Numbered from the stretch's first letter, positions 18,726 through 27,423 are shown. The stretch is 64,000 bases of DNA from Mycolicibacterium holsaticum DSM 44478 = JCM 12374 (GCF_019645835.1 NZ_CP080998.1:248001-312000), one strand, 5' to 3'. Numbers and translations: made by a program. Notes: generated by a model not told the origin, from the letters alone.

Positions 18726-19805
18726 TCAGTCCACTACTGCTTGGCAAGCTTCATACAGGGTTGACGTGACCCGTAAAGATGCCGTAGCGAGAAACGAATC
18801 TGCGGGTGTGTAAGTGGGCAGAGCTTGCGCGTATGCCCTGCGGTATTGCGCGGCGAAAGTGGCGAAGTCTTGAATGACCGGGTTGGCAGTAGTCCGCCCG
18901 GTCTCCTCAATATCCCTGGCGAACCTCTCCATCACAGGTATTACCGCGTCGATCACTGCACGCTGGTTTGGCGTCCAATCAGAGGCTGGGATACTTGATT
19001 CAAGCGCTTGCCAAGCTTTCGTATTAGCGTCGAAAGCATTGAGCAGGCGGTCCCAGGCGGCGCATGTCGGGTCGGGTTCGTCCATGAATCGTTGAGGTTC
19101 ATTTGGATCCGTCAATGGTGCAAACTGTGACGGGGCCGGAGGCGGGGGAATGAACGGAGCTCTCGCTTGTGCAGATTTCCATTCAACGGCGGAGCACACG
19201 TAGGTCAACGCGCCAGATATGGTGATGACTGCTCCCGAGACGTGATTGTCTCGAGGCGTGTAGGAGGGGATCAGGTCACTGTAAGCACGTGCATACGCGA
19301 TAAACTGTTCATATAGCTCGCGCATCACTCGGTGGGGCGTCAGCTTCGCTAGCGGTACAGTTTGTTCGGCTGCGGAACGTGCTGCGTGGCCAACTTCCTC
19401 GTATATGGCGCGCTGATCGATTGTCCATTCCTCCGCCGATATCGCGGGATCTCGTTTGTTCCAACCCATCTTGGTGGCATCAGCGAAGCCGTCGGCAACA
19501 GGCCTCCAGGCGGCACATGTGGGGTCTTCGGTGATGATGTTCGCGGGGCCCTTGTCGTCGGCGCTTGCCAGGCCAAAGGTGTTACCCGAGGGATTGGGGC
19601 CGTTGCCGGTATCATCCCTTGTCACCGAGATCGTCACTGCCACAGTCACTCCGATGACTGCTATCAGAGCTAGTCCGCCGAGCGTCCACTTCCAGCCGTT
19701 GCCGCGCTTCTTCGGCGGCGGACCCGGTGACCACTGCTGCTGCGGTGGCCACGGCGGCTGCTGCGGCGGATACGGGGGGCCTCCTGGCGGTGGCGAAAAG
19801 CTCAC
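18726..19805 (-). CDS. Single-pass membrane protein with duplicated extracytoplasmic domain
   Basis: A 359-residue protein with a Pro/Gln-rich cytosolic N-terminus (about 1-35), one membrane span (WTLGGLALIAVIGVTVAVTI, about 39-60) and an outer part made of two copies of one helical domain. Both copies open with DPTCAAW, contain a (S/A)xxWTxNQRA-like segment, then a Y(A)RAY...YTP motif, and end with a cysteine (TYVCSAV, LYEACQAV). The paired cysteines may form one disulfide per copy. It sits between an EspJ-like gene (ATGA overlap) and an EspK-like gene (2-base gap), so it probably works in type VII export or as its surface partner. The function is unknown. Confidence 0.85.
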   Translation of the reverse strand: MSFSPPPGGPPYPPQQPPWPPQQQWSPGPPPKKRGNGWKWTLGGLALIAVIGVTVAVTISVTRDDTGNGPNPSGNTFGLASADDKGPANIITEDPTCAAWRPVADGFADATKMGWNKRDPAISAEEWTIDQRAIYEEVGHAARSAAEQTVPLAKLTPHRVMRELYEQFIAYARAYSDLIPSYTPRDNHVSGAVITISGALTYVCSAVEWKSAQARAPFIPPPPAPSQFAPLTDPNEPQRFMDEPDPTCAAWDRLLNAFDANTKAWQALESSIPASDWTPNQRAVIDAVIPVMERFARDIEETGRTTANPVIQDFATFAAQYRRAYAQALPTYTPADSFLATASLRVTSTLYEACQAVVD

Positions 19806-20611
19806 AACGCAATCTCCGGTGCCGCTCCAGCCGGCCGTGTCGGCGCCGGCTTCGGCGGTGCCTCAGGCACATCTGGCTCCGCTTCCTGTGCACGCGGCTC
19901 GGGTGCGCGTTCACCACCACCCGTGCCCGGCGCCGCCCCCTCGACCGGAGGTTGCTTATCTTCCTCTGGCCGCTTCTCGTCCGCGACCTCTGTCGACTTC
20001 TCTTCTCGTCCTTCGGATTTGAGCTCGTCCTCGGCACCGGACATATCCGACACCTGGCCGACCTGCTGCATGGCGCTATGCAAACCCTGCATCATCGCCG
20101 CCGGAATCGCCCCCGCCATCCCCGCGATCTGCATCGGTACCTGAGCCGCCTGCTGCGCCAATTGCATTGGCATCTGCATCATCTGGCCCATCTGTCCGGC
20201 TTGGTCAGCGGCACCAGCACCGGTTGATGCCGCGGCACCCTGAGCCGCCGTCGCACCTGCCGCGCCGCCTGTGCCCGCGCCACCACCACCTGTCGACCCG
20301 GTTTGTGCTCCGTCGAACTCGCCCAGCCGCTTGAGAATCTCCTCGGCGAGCTGTCGGTCCGTTGCGTCATACATGCCCGCCGCGGCCAACACGTTCTGCG
20401 CGTACTGCCGCAACTCTTCTTTCGTCACCGGCAACTGGGCCAGCACGGGATCCACCACTTCGGCGACCTTGCCCGCGATCGCAACCGACAACGCATCGCC
20501 ACCAGGCGGGCTGAACGCCGTCGGCGGCGGTGGGATCGCGGCCGCGAGCGCCTGCAACCTGGCTCCAGCCTCAAGCACCAGCGGCGCATCGATCCGCAAA
20601 GTCTCGGTCAT
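19802..20611 (-). CDS. EspJ-like type VII secretion substrate
   Basis: A 269-residue protein whose N-terminus resembles ESX-1 EspJ (Rv3878) and the EspC/DUF2580 group. It starts MTETLRIDAPLVLEAG, has two predicted helices, and has the general type VII export motif YxxxD in AAGMYDATDRQL (about 89-100). A Gly/Thr-rich hinge, a Met/Gln/Ala-rich helix (about 140-190) and a charged, Pro-rich tail follow. GTGGAG lies just upstream of the ATG. It is the first gene of a three-gene operon ending in the EspK-like gene; in M. tuberculosis espJ and espK are also neighbours. Export by an ESX system encoded elsewhere is inferred from the signal. Confidence 0.82.
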   Translation of the reverse strand: MTETLRIDAPLVLEAGARLQALAAAIPPPPTAFSPPGGDALSVAIAGKVAEVVDPVLAQLPVTKEELRQYAQNVLAAAGMYDATDRQLAEEILKRLGEFDGAQTGSTGGGGAGTGGAAGATAAQGAAASTGAGAADQAGQMGQMMQMPMQLAQQAAQVPMQIAGMAGAIPAAMMQGLHSAMQQVGQVSDMSGAEDELKSEGREEKSTEVADEKRPEEDKQPPVEGAAPGTGGGERAPEPRAQEAEPDVPEAPPKPAPTRPAGAAPEIAL

Positions 20612-21105
20612 TTGTCACTCCACTGCGGCCGGCTCGGCGCTGATTGGTTGGCAAGCCCCTCGGGCATCACCACGCAAATGCTACCTGAACAGCAACCCCG
20701 CCAATCGCATGAATTTGGGCTGCCAGCCCGATGGCAACATGACCAAAACAAGCCCTGTCTACCAGGCAAAAGTCTTGAACAGCCACGTCGGGGAGTTATC
20801 CAGTCGATCGGCTGCAATCACCGACTGCCAAGGAAAAGCCCACATGTAAAGCCACGTCAGCAAACAACTGCACGCCAATTACGGCCGAGCGCCCCAGCAT
20901 GGCCCGCCGGGGCATCACGGTCGACCACGCCGACCGGCAGAGCCCAATTTCACTTCAGTCACAACTGTCCCAATAAAAACATCAGATGATATCTCGGCGC
21001 GCCTCAGACTGTTTGCTTGGCCTCCGTTATCTAATGACTCCATGAGGGCGCTGCGGTAGGGTGGGGCCCTGATCAGCTATCTGTATCGACGCAGGAGTTA
21101 GTTCC
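20612..21105. other. Intergenic region upstream of ESX-type operon
   Basis: About 490 bases, noticeably less GC-rich than its surroundings. No convincing gene is visible on either strand. It contains the divergent control regions: on the minus side a weak TAGCAT-like -10 within the first 75 bases, and on the plus side TAGGGT at 21057-21062 for the small gene at 21106. Confidence 0.5.
21057..21062 (+). promoter_or_regulatory. -10 element for the 46-residue small gene
   Basis: TAGGGT fits the mycobacterial TANNNT -10. It would give a leader of about 35 bases containing the ribosome-binding sequence CAGGAG before GTG 21106. Confidence 0.4.
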
Positions 21106-21246
21106 GTGTACCTCAACCCAATCTCTCGGTCACGGGTGAGTCGAATCGCCTGGTCACTTTTCCGTCATCCCCTGAAGAGCCGCGGTTTCCCTGCGAAGGC
21201 CGAGCGGCTGATCACTGCCGACGAACTTCTTCGGTACGGCATCTAG
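21106..21246 (+). CDS. Small basic protein (46 aa), hypothetical
   Basis: A short frame from GTG to TAG with CAGGAG about nine bases upstream and a TAGGGT promoter-like element before it. The product is basic and amphipathic in its first half (VYLNPISRSRVSRIAW) and ends KAERLITADELLRYGI. It has no membrane segment. Codon use is ordinary and the frame is bounded by sensible signals, but a chance frame cannot be excluded because only sequence is available. It stands alone between the ESX-type operon and the LLM oxidoreductase, followed by a hairpin at 21287-21311. Confidence 0.45.
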   Translation: MYLNPISRSRVSRIAWSLFRHPLKSRGFPAKAERLITADELLRYGI

Positions 21247-21286
21247 CGAACTCGGTTCCCATAGACCCGTCGCAGCGATGGTCGGG

Positions 21287-21311
21287 TAACGGCTCGTTTG
21301 CCGAACCGTTA
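21287..21311. terminator. Hairpin between small gene and LLM oxidoreductase
   Basis: TAACGG (21287-21292) and CCGTTA (21306-21311) form a 6-bp stem. It is followed on the plus strand by TCTGTT, not a proper U-tract. It is positioned to separate two convergent genes. Confidence 0.3.
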
Positions 21312-21325
21312 TCTGTTCGTGATCG

Positions 21326-22186
21326 TCACGGTTCTTTGCTGTCCAGCAGACCCGACGACCTGATTTCCTGTGCCAGCGGCTCCAGAACTGAGGGGTCGTG
21401 CGGCGGCGGCAGGTACACGATGGCCAGGTCCAGCCCCTCTTTCCCCAGCGCCGCGGCCTCCTCGATCACCGCGCCGTAATTGCGTTCCGGATCCAGCCGG
21501 ACATGGGCTGACAGCATGATCTCGCCGGGATCGCGGCCGATGTCCGCGCAGTGCGCGGCCAACACATCGCGCTTGCGTGCGAACAACTCGGGCGGTCCAC
21601 CGACGAAATTCCAGTGCTGCGCGTATTTGGCCGTGATCTTGAGGGTGCGTTTCTCCCCGTTGCCGCCGATGCAGATCGGCGGATGCGGCTGCTGCGGACC
21701 CTTGGGCTCGTTGCGCGCGTCCTTCAGTTGGTAGTACTTGCCGTCGAACGTCGTGGTCTCCTGGCTGAGCAGTCCGGTGAGCACCTCGCACGCCTCCTCG
21801 AAGCGGTCGAGACGTTCTTTGATGGTGCCCAGCTCGATGCCATATGCGCCGGACTCTTCTTCGTTCCAGCCGGCGCCGATACCCAGTTCCAGCCGGCCGT
21901 CGGAGACGATGTCCAGCGACGCAGCCATATTGGCGAGCACGGCCGGATGACGATAGTGGATGCCCGTCACCAACGCACCCAGCCGCAACCGCTTGGTCGC
22001 CTGCGCCAGCGCCGTCAGCGTGATCCAGCCTTCCAGGCACGGCCCGGTCGAGTCGGAGAAGATCGGATAGAAGTGATCGAAAGTCCAACCGGACTCGAAG
22101 ATCTCGATGTCGTCGGCGGCCTGCCAGACCGCGAGCATGTCTGCCCAGGTGGTGTTTTGCGGGGATGTCTTGAAGGCGAATCGCAC
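21326..22186 (-). CDS. LLM-class F420-dependent oxidoreductase
   Basis: A 286-residue luciferase-like (bacterial luciferase/F420 reductase) TIM-barrel enzyme. It is recognised by the FESGWTFDHFYPI start region, GALVTGIHYRHPA, LGIGAGWNEEE (flavin/F420 phosphate loop), and PPICIGGNGEKRTLK. Mycobacteria use F420 widely, and this subgroup usually reduces or oxidises small organic substrates; the substrate is unknown. Start GTG at 22186 lies 20 bases after the antiporter stop, so the two genes may be co-transcribed. A longer frame would overlap the antiporter and is not preferred. Confidence 0.87.
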   Translation of the reverse strand: MRFAFKTSPQNTTWADMLAVWQAADDIEIFESGWTFDHFYPIFSDSTGPCLEGWITLTALAQATKRLRLGALVTGIHYRHPAVLANMAASLDIVSDGRLELGIGAGWNEEESGAYGIELGTIKERLDRFEEACEVLTGLLSQETTTFDGKYYQLKDARNEPKGPQQPHPPICIGGNGEKRTLKITAKYAQHWNFVGGPPELFARKRDVLAAHCADIGRDPGEIMLSAHVRLDPERNYGAVIEEAAALGKEGLDLAIVYLPPPHDPSVLEPLAQEIRSSGLLDSKEP

Positions 22187-22206
22187 TCCACGAAGCGTAG
22201 TCGCAG

Positions 22207-23703
22207 CTACCCGGCCTCGCCGTATTCGTTGAACCAATGCGCGAGTTTTCCGCGACGGCTCACGGCCCGCAGTCGCCGCTCGGTGGCCTCCCGTGTCTTG
22301 CTTGTGGTGACGATGAGCAGCTCGTCACCGATGGCGATCCGGGTGTCCGGCTGAGGCACGAAAGTGTTTCCGTTGCGGATGATCAGTGTGATCACGCTGG
22401 GGTCGGGCAGGCGTAGCTCGCGCACCGAGACGTTGTGCAGGCGCGACGGGGCATGCACGGTCATCGTGAGCAGCTCGGCCTCCAGGACGTCGAGTGGCGC
22501 CGATTCCACCTGAATCTCGCGGGTGGCCTCCTTGGAGACCAGCCCCAACCGGCGAGCGACCAAACCCAAGCTCGGTCCCTGCACCAGGGTGAACACCACG
22601 ACCAGGATGAAGACGATGTTGAGCACCCGCAGGCTGTCGGGTACACCGCCCACGATCGGGAACGTGGCGAGCACGATCGGGACGGCGCCCCGCAAACCCG
22701 CCCAGGACACAAAAAGCTGTTCCCGCCAAGGTATTCGGAAGCCGGCGAGAGAAACCGCGACGGACATCGGCCGCGCGATCAACAACAGCACCAGCCCGAT
22801 GGCGATCGCGGGCAGCACCTCGGCGCCCAGGTCACTCGGGTCCACCAGCAGGCCGAGCAATACGAACAGGCCGATCTGCGCGAGCCAGGCCAGTCCCTCG
22901 GCGAACGAACGGGTCGCCGAGCGGTGAGGCAACCCGGAATTCGCCAGCACCAGCGCGGAAACGTACGCGGCGAGAAATCCGCTCGCATGTGCGGCGCCCG
23001 CCGCCGCGAAGGCCACCATGCCGAGGCCGAACGCCGCAAGCGGATACAAGCCGGAGGCCGGAAGCGCGATCCGCCGCATGCCGAAAGCACCCACCACGCC
23101 GACGATCACGCCGATCAGGGCGCCCGCGACCAACTCGTAGCCCACCTCGATGACGGTGTGCACCGGCGACAGTTCCAGCGGCGTGACGCTGAACAACAGC
23201 ACGAGGATGACGGCCGGGGCGTCGTTGAACCCGGACTCGGCCTCGAGCAGGCCGGCGACGCGGCGCGGCAAAGGCACGATCCGCAGCACCGAGAACACCG
23301 CGGCCGCGTCGGTCGAGGAGACGACGGCGCCGAGCAGCAGCGCCAGTTGCCAATCCATGTCCAGCAGCAGATGCGCGCCCGCGGCCGTGACGACCATGCT
23401 GACCGCGACGCCGAGGGTAGCGAGCATCCCGGCGGGGGCCAGCACCTTGCGCACGTCGGCGAAATGCGTGGTCAGACCACCTTCGATGAGGATGATCGCC
23501 AACGCGACGGTGCCGAGGTGGTCGGCGAGCAGGTAGTCGTCGAACTGCAGGCCCAGCCCGTCCTCACCGACGATGACCCCGACGGCCAGGAACAACAGCA
23601 GGCTTGGCAAGCCGATGCGACTGGCAGCGCGGGTGGCGACGATGCTCGCCAACAAAACGAGCCCGCCCGCCAGCAGCACCAGATAGAGATGCTGCAGGGT
23701 CAT
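22207..23703 (-). CDS. CPA1-type cation/proton antiporter with RCK_C domain (NhaP2-like)
   Basis: A 498-residue monovalent cation/H+ antiporter. About 12-13 membrane spans fill residues 1-395 (SLLLFLAVGVIVGEDGLGL; SSTDAAAVFSVLR with the conserved transport Asp; ESGFNDAPAVILVLL). A cytosolic TrkA-C/RCK_C domain (about 415-485; VSVRELRLPDPSVITLI, IAIGDELLIVTTS) probably binds a regulatory nucleotide. This layout is that of K+/H+ antiporters such as NhaP2/CvrA. The ATG at 23703 has GGGGAAGA upstream and excludes a poor 18-residue extension. It is divergent from the TrkA protein at 23856, so the pair likely balances K+ and turgor or pH. Confidence 0.9.
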   Translation of the reverse strand: MTLQHLYLVLLAGGLVLLASIVATRAASRIGLPSLLLFLAVGVIVGEDGLGLQFDDYLLADHLGTVALAIILIEGGLTTHFADVRKVLAPAGMLATLGVAVSMVVTAAGAHLLLDMDWQLALLLGAVVSSTDAAAVFSVLRIVPLPRRVAGLLEAESGFNDAPAVILVLLFSVTPLELSPVHTVIEVGYELVAGALIGVIVGVVGAFGMRRIALPASGLYPLAAFGLGMVAFAAAGAAHASGFLAAYVSALVLANSGLPHRSATRSFAEGLAWLAQIGLFVLLGLLVDPSDLGAEVLPAIAIGLVLLLIARPMSVAVSLAGFRIPWREQLFVSWAGLRGAVPIVLATFPIVGGVPDSLRVLNIVFILVVVFTLVQGPSLGLVARRLGLVSKEATREIQVESAPLDVLEAELLTMTVHAPSRLHNVSVRELRLPDPSVITLIIRNGNTFVPQPDTRIAIGDELLIVTTSKTREATERRLRAVSRRGKLAHWFNEYGEAG

Positions 23704-23855
23704 TCTTCCCCGTTCGGACCGGATGGCTGGTGCGACGTGCAGTAAAACACCTACCACGGCAGCGGATAAGGCAGCGGATAAGTCAGTATGAACTGGTGAT
23801 CCGCGTCAGGAAGCGACCAGCCGAGGCGTCAAGCGGCGCCGAGGACCGCCGATCC

Positions 23856-24551
23856 ATGCGCATCGGCATCGCGGGCGCGGGCGCGGTCGGCCGCTCGGTC
23901 GCCCAGGAGCTGATCGACTACGGCCACAAGATCTTGTTGATCGAACACAGCGTGCGGCACTACGAACCGCAGACCGTGCCCGAGGCCGATTGGTTGTTGG
24001 CCGACGCGTGCGAGTTGGCCGCGCTGCAGGACGCCGGAATCCAGACCTGCGACGTGATGATCGCCGCGACCGGTGACGACAAGGCGAACCTGACGACGTC
24101 GTTGTTGGCCAAGACCGAGTTCGCGGTGGACCGGGTGGTCGCGCGGGTCAACGACATGCGCAACCAGTGGTTGTTCAACGAGGCATGGGGTGTCGACCTC
24201 GCGGTCTCTGCGCCTGCGGCGCTCGTCTCGGCGATCGAGGGTGCCATCGACATCGGTCACGTGGTCCGGTTGATGGAGCTGCGGCAGGGCCAGGTCAGCC
24301 TGGCGAAACTCACGCTGCCCGAAGGCGATCCGTTGGTGGGCAAGCAGATACGTGAGCTTCCGATGTCGGAGAACACCGCGTTGGCCGTCGTCATCCGGGA
24401 AAGCGGGATCGTCATCCCCACCCCCGAGGATGTGCTCAAAGCCGGCGACGAGATGCTGTTCTTCACCGGCGGCGGGTCGAACAACGAGGTCTCAGCCCTT
24501 GTTCAGAGCGCCATCAAGCCATTTGGCGATCAAGCTCACCTCACCACCTGA
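23856..24551 (+). CDS. trkA: TrkA-family potassium uptake regulatory protein
   Basis: A 231-residue cytosolic gating subunit for a K+ transporter. The N-terminal RCK_N Rossmann domain begins MRIGIAGAGAVGRSVAQEL (GxGxxG NAD(H)-binding motif), with Glu/His in LLIEHS binding the ribose. Residues about 140-225 are a TrkA_C domain (DPLVGKQIRELPMSENTALAVV, LKAGDEMLFFTGGG). ATG 23856 has GAGGA upstream and fits the Ceo/TrkA length of 220-230; a longer frame is non-conserved. The matching membrane channel subunit is not in this window; the divergent antiporter carries its own RCK_C domain. Confidence 0.9.
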   Translation: MRIGIAGAGAVGRSVAQELIDYGHKILLIEHSVRHYEPQTVPEADWLLADACELAALQDAGIQTCDVMIAATGDDKANLTTSLLAKTEFAVDRVVARVNDMRNQWLFNEAWGVDLAVSAPAALVSAIEGAIDIGHVVRLMELRQGQVSLAKLTLPEGDPLVGKQIRELPMSENTALAVVIRESGIVIPTPEDVLKAGDEMLFFTGGGSNNEVSALVQSAIKPFGDQAHLTT

Positions 24552-24581
24552 CCGAACGTGACCCGCACCGCGCCCTCCACT

Positions 24582-24595
24582 TCATATCTATATGA
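24582..24595. promoter_or_regulatory. Inverted-repeat operator upstream of arsR-hyc operon
   Basis: TCATAT and ATATGA form perfect 6-base arms with a 2-base spacer in an AT-rich stretch, 52 bases before the ArsR-family start. This is the usual size and place for an ArsR/SmtB autoregulatory site. Confidence 0.6.
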
Positions 24596-24647
24596 TAAAG
24601 TCTTCAAGTAATAAATCGTAGGAAACGGCAATTCTTCAGGAGTTCGG

Positions 24648-24986
24648 GTGGAGCCGCTGTACAAGCTCAAGGGCGAGTTCTTCAAAACGCTCGGCCATCC
24701 GGCCCGCGTACGGATTCTCGAACTGCTGGCCGACAAGGACCGATCCGTCGGAGAGCTGCAGCCCGAGGTCGGCCTGGAATCCTCGAACCTGTCCCAGCAG
24801 TTGGGCGTATTGCGCCGCTCCGGGGTCGTCACCGCCCGCAAAGACGGCAACAGCGTCATCTACTCGATCGCGTCACCGGACATCGCCGAGCTGCTGGCCG
24901 TCGCACGCAAGGTGCTGACCACGGTCCTCAGCGACCGTGTCGCGGTGCTGGCCGACCTGCGCGCCGATGCCGAGGGCGACCAATGA
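24648..24986 (+). CDS. ArsR/SmtB-family regulator (Rv0081-like)
   Basis: A 112-residue winged-helix repressor: FKTLGHPARVRILELLA, SVGELQPEVGLESSNLSQQL (recognition helix), VLRRSGVVTARKDGNSVIYSI (wing). No metal-binding CxC pair or His cluster of the classic ArsR/SmtB sensors is present, and there is no Cys at all, so the signal is probably not arsenite or zinc. It heads the hydrogenase-like operon exactly as Rv0081 does in M. tuberculosis, where that protein is a hypoxia-response regulator. The start is GTG with AGGAG upstream. Its stop overlaps the next gene (ATGA). The palindrome at 24582-24595 is its probable operator. Confidence 0.9.
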   Translation: MEPLYKLKGEFFKTLGHPARVRILELLADKDRSVGELQPEVGLESSNLSQQLGVLRRSGVVTARKDGNSVIYSIASPDIAELLAVARKVLTTVLSDRVAVLADLRADAEGDQ

Positions 24987-25462
24987 GTTGGTTACGCAAG
25001 ATATTTCGGGTCGGACGTATCGTTGAACCGTCCGAGCCCGCCCCCCAAGCCGCGGTCGAACCGCCTGCGGGCGTGCGTGGTTCGTTGCAAATCCGCCACG
25101 TCGACGCCGGTTCGTGCAACGGATGCGAGGTGGAGATCGGCGGGGCGTTCGGCCCTGTCTACGACGCCGAGCGGTACGGGGCACGGCTGGTCGCCTCGCC
25201 CCGGCACGCGGACGCCCTGCTGGTCACCGGCGTGGTCACCCGCAACATGGCCGAACCCCTTCGCAACACCGTTGCGGCGACGCCCAAGCCGCGGGTGGTC
25301 ATCGCGTGCGGTGACTGTGCCCTCAATCGTGGCGTCTTCGCCGACGCCTACGGTGTGGTCGGCGCGGTCGGCGAGGTGGTCCCCGTCGACGTCGAGATAC
25401 CGGGCTGCCCGCCCACCCCCGACCAGATCGTCGCCGCACTGCGATCGGTGACCGGCAAGTGA
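24983..25462 (+). CDS. Hydrogenase/complex I-like small Fe-S subunit (Rv0082/HycG-NuoB-like)
   Basis: A 159-residue protein of the NuoB/hydrogenase small-subunit superfamily. The cysteines that could hold one 4Fe-4S cluster are visible: Cys45 and Cys48 (GSCNGCEVE), Cys109 or 112 (ACGDCALNRG) and Cys142 (PGCPPTPDQI). No twin-arginine signal or extra ferredoxin domain is present, so it is cytosolic and membrane-associated. It should pass electrons between the large subunit and the membrane arm. It overlaps the ArsR stop (ATGA) and the next gene (GTGA). Confidence 0.88.
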   Translation: MSWLRKIFRVGRIVEPSEPAPQAAVEPPAGVRGSLQIRHVDAGSCNGCEVEIGGAFGPVYDAERYGARLVASPRHADALLVTGVVTRNMAEPLRNTVAATPKPRVVIACGDCALNRGVFADAYGVVGAVGEVVPVDVEIPGCPPTPDQIVAALRSVTGK

Positions 25463-27423
25463 CCGCCACCTTGGCCGCTCCCGCCGAGGGGGTACGAAAA
25501 TCCGCGTCGCACAGGGGGTTCGACGTCGTCATGGGCTTGGGCACCTCGGCCGTCGGCGTCGCCGGGGTGTGGCTCGGTGTGCTCGCGCTGTTCGGCCCCG
25601 CCCGTGAGGTGCGTATCGGCTGGCTGTTGCCGCTGGCCGGTGTGCAGTTGCAGCTCGATCCGCTCGGCGGGTTCTTCCTGGCGTTGACCGGCGCGGTCGC
25701 GGTGCCGGTCGGCATCTACGCGATCGGATACGCCCACCACCTGAGCCGGACCGCGATGGCCGTGCTTCCGCTGTTCGTGGCCGCGATGCTGCTGGTGCCA
25801 GCGGCCGGATCGGTGACGACGTTTCTGTTCGCCTGGGAGCTGATGGCGGTCGCGTCGTTGGTGCTGGTGCTCGCCGACCACACCGAGTCGCGCGTGCGCT
25901 CGGCGGCGCTGATGTATGCGGTGATGACCCAACTCGGCTTCGTCGCCATCCTCGTCGGTTTGATGGTGTTGTCCGCTGCGGGCGGTGCGGACCGCTTCGC
26001 CGACCTGACCGGCGTGTCCGAAGGCACCCGCACCGTGGTCTTCTTGTTGACGCTGGCGGGTTTCGGCTCCAAGGCCGGTCTGGTGCCGCTGCACGCCTGG
26101 CTGCCGCGGGCGCACCCCGAGGCGCCCACGCCGGTGTCGGCGCTGATGAGCGCGGCGATGGTGAGCCTGGGCATCTACGGCATCGTGCGCATCGACCTGC
26201 AGCTGCTCGGCCCCGGGCCGCGGTGGTGGGCGCTGACGCTGCTGATCGTCGGTGCGGTTTCCGCGCTCTACGGAGTGCTGCAGGCGTCGGTGGCGTCGGA
26301 TCTCAAACGGCTGCTGGCCTATTCGACGACCGAGAACATGGGGCTGATCACGATGGCGCTCGGCGCCGCGACGTTGTTCGCCGATGCCGGTGCCGCCGCG
26401 CCCGCGACCATCGCGATGACCGCCGCCGTGCTGCATCTGCTTGCTCATGCGGTGTTCAAGTGCCTGGCCTTCATGGCGGCGGGGTCGGTGCTGTCGGCCA
26501 CCGGGCTTCGCGATCTCGACCGGCTCGGCGGGTTGGCCCGGCGGATGCCCGCGACGACGACGCTGTTCGGCGTGGGCGCCCTCGGCGCGACCGGATTGCC
26601 GCTCGGCGCCGGGTTCGTCAGCGAATGGCTGCTGCTGCAGTCACTGATCCGCGCCCCCGGCGGCGACGCGATGGTGGCGCTGATGGGTCCGCTGGCCATG
26701 GGCGCGGTCGCGTTGACGGTCGGCCTCGGGGTGGCCACCATGGTCAAGGCGTTCGGCATCGGTTTCCTGGCCCGGCCACGCTCCGAACCAGCCTCGGCGG
26801 CAACAGAATCCCCGCGCACGATGGTGGCAGGCATGACCATCGCGGCCGTGGGCTGCGCGCTGATCGCGGTGGTGCCCGGGCTGATCGCGCCCGCCCTGCG
26901 CCGGGTGCTCGAAACGCTGCCCGCCGCACAAGACGTCGAGTTCACCGACTTCGGCATCCTGATCCGGCTGCCCGGCGTGCCGGGCTCGATCGCGCCGGCC
27001 GTGATCGCGGCCGCGCTGGTGGTGGCGATCCTGGCCGTGGTGCTGGCCAGCCAATGGCGGGCAGGACGCCGACCCGAAGCCGAACGGCTGCCGCTGTGGG
27101 CCTGTGGGGCGGCCGACCTGACATCCCGAATGCAATACACCGCAACATCGTTCGCCGAGCCGCTGCAGCGGGTGTTTGACGACGTTCTTCGTCCCGACAC
27201 CGCCATCGAAGTCACCCCGACCGCCGAATCGCGGTACATGGCCGACCGTGTCACATATCGCAACCGGATCGGTGACGCTGTCGAGGAGCGGCTGTACACC
27301 CCGGTTGTGCGGGCGGTGGCCGCCGCCGCCGATGTCATCCGCCGGGCCCACACCGGCAGCATCCACCTCTACCTGGCCTACGGGGCGCTGGGTGTGCTGA
27401 TCATCCTGGTGGTCGCGAGATGA
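25459..27423 (+). CDS. Antiporter-like membrane subunit (HyfB/Rv0083-like)
   Basis: A 654-residue polytopic subunit related to NuoL/MrpA and HyfB/HycC, with about 16 spans. The proton-channel core is recognised by FAWELMAVASLVLV, SKAGLVPLHAWLPRAHPEAPTPVSALMS (key Lys) and LKRLLAYSTTENMGLI (Lys and Glu). It should pump or conduct protons when the soluble Fe-S arm moves electrons. The start GTG is fixed by overlap with the preceding stop. Length matches Rv0083 (about 640). It is part of a seven-gene, fully overlapping operon. Confidence 0.9.
   Translation: MTATLAAPAEGVRKSASHRGFDVVMGLGTSAVGVAGVWLGVLALFGPAREVRIGWLLPLAGVQLQLDPLGGFFLALTGAVAVPVGIYAIGYAHHLSRTAMAVLPLFVAAMLLVPAAGSVTTFLFAWELMAVASLVLVLADHTESRVRSAALMYAVMTQLGFVAILVGLMVLSAAGGADRFADLTGVSEGTRTVVFLLTLAGFGSKAGLVPLHAWLPRAHPEAPTPVSALMSAAMVSLGIYGIVRIDLQLLGPGPRWWALTLLIVGAVSALYGVLQASVASDLKRLLAYSTTENMGLITMALGAATLFADAGAAAPATIAMTAAVLHLLAHAVFKCLAFMAAGSVLSATGLRDLDRLGGLARRMPATTTLFGVGALGATGLPLGAGFVSEWLLLQSLIRAPGGDAMVALMGPLAMGAVALTVGLGVATMVKAFGIGFLARPRSEPASAATESPRTMVAGMTIAAVGCALIAVVPGLIAPALRRVLETLPAAQDVEFTDFGILIRLPGVPGSIAPAVIAAALVVAILAVVLASQWRAGRRPEAERLPLWACGAADLTSRMQYTATSFAEPLQRVFDDVLRPDTAIEVTPTAESRYMADRVTYRNRIGDAVEERLYTPVVRAVAAAADVIRRAHTGSIHLYLAYGALGVLIILVVAR

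Noticed and set aside
22435..23745. 436-codon plus-strand frame opposite the antiporter
   Set aside because: Composition is Arg/Gln/His-rich with no domain; the antiporter frame is obviously real.
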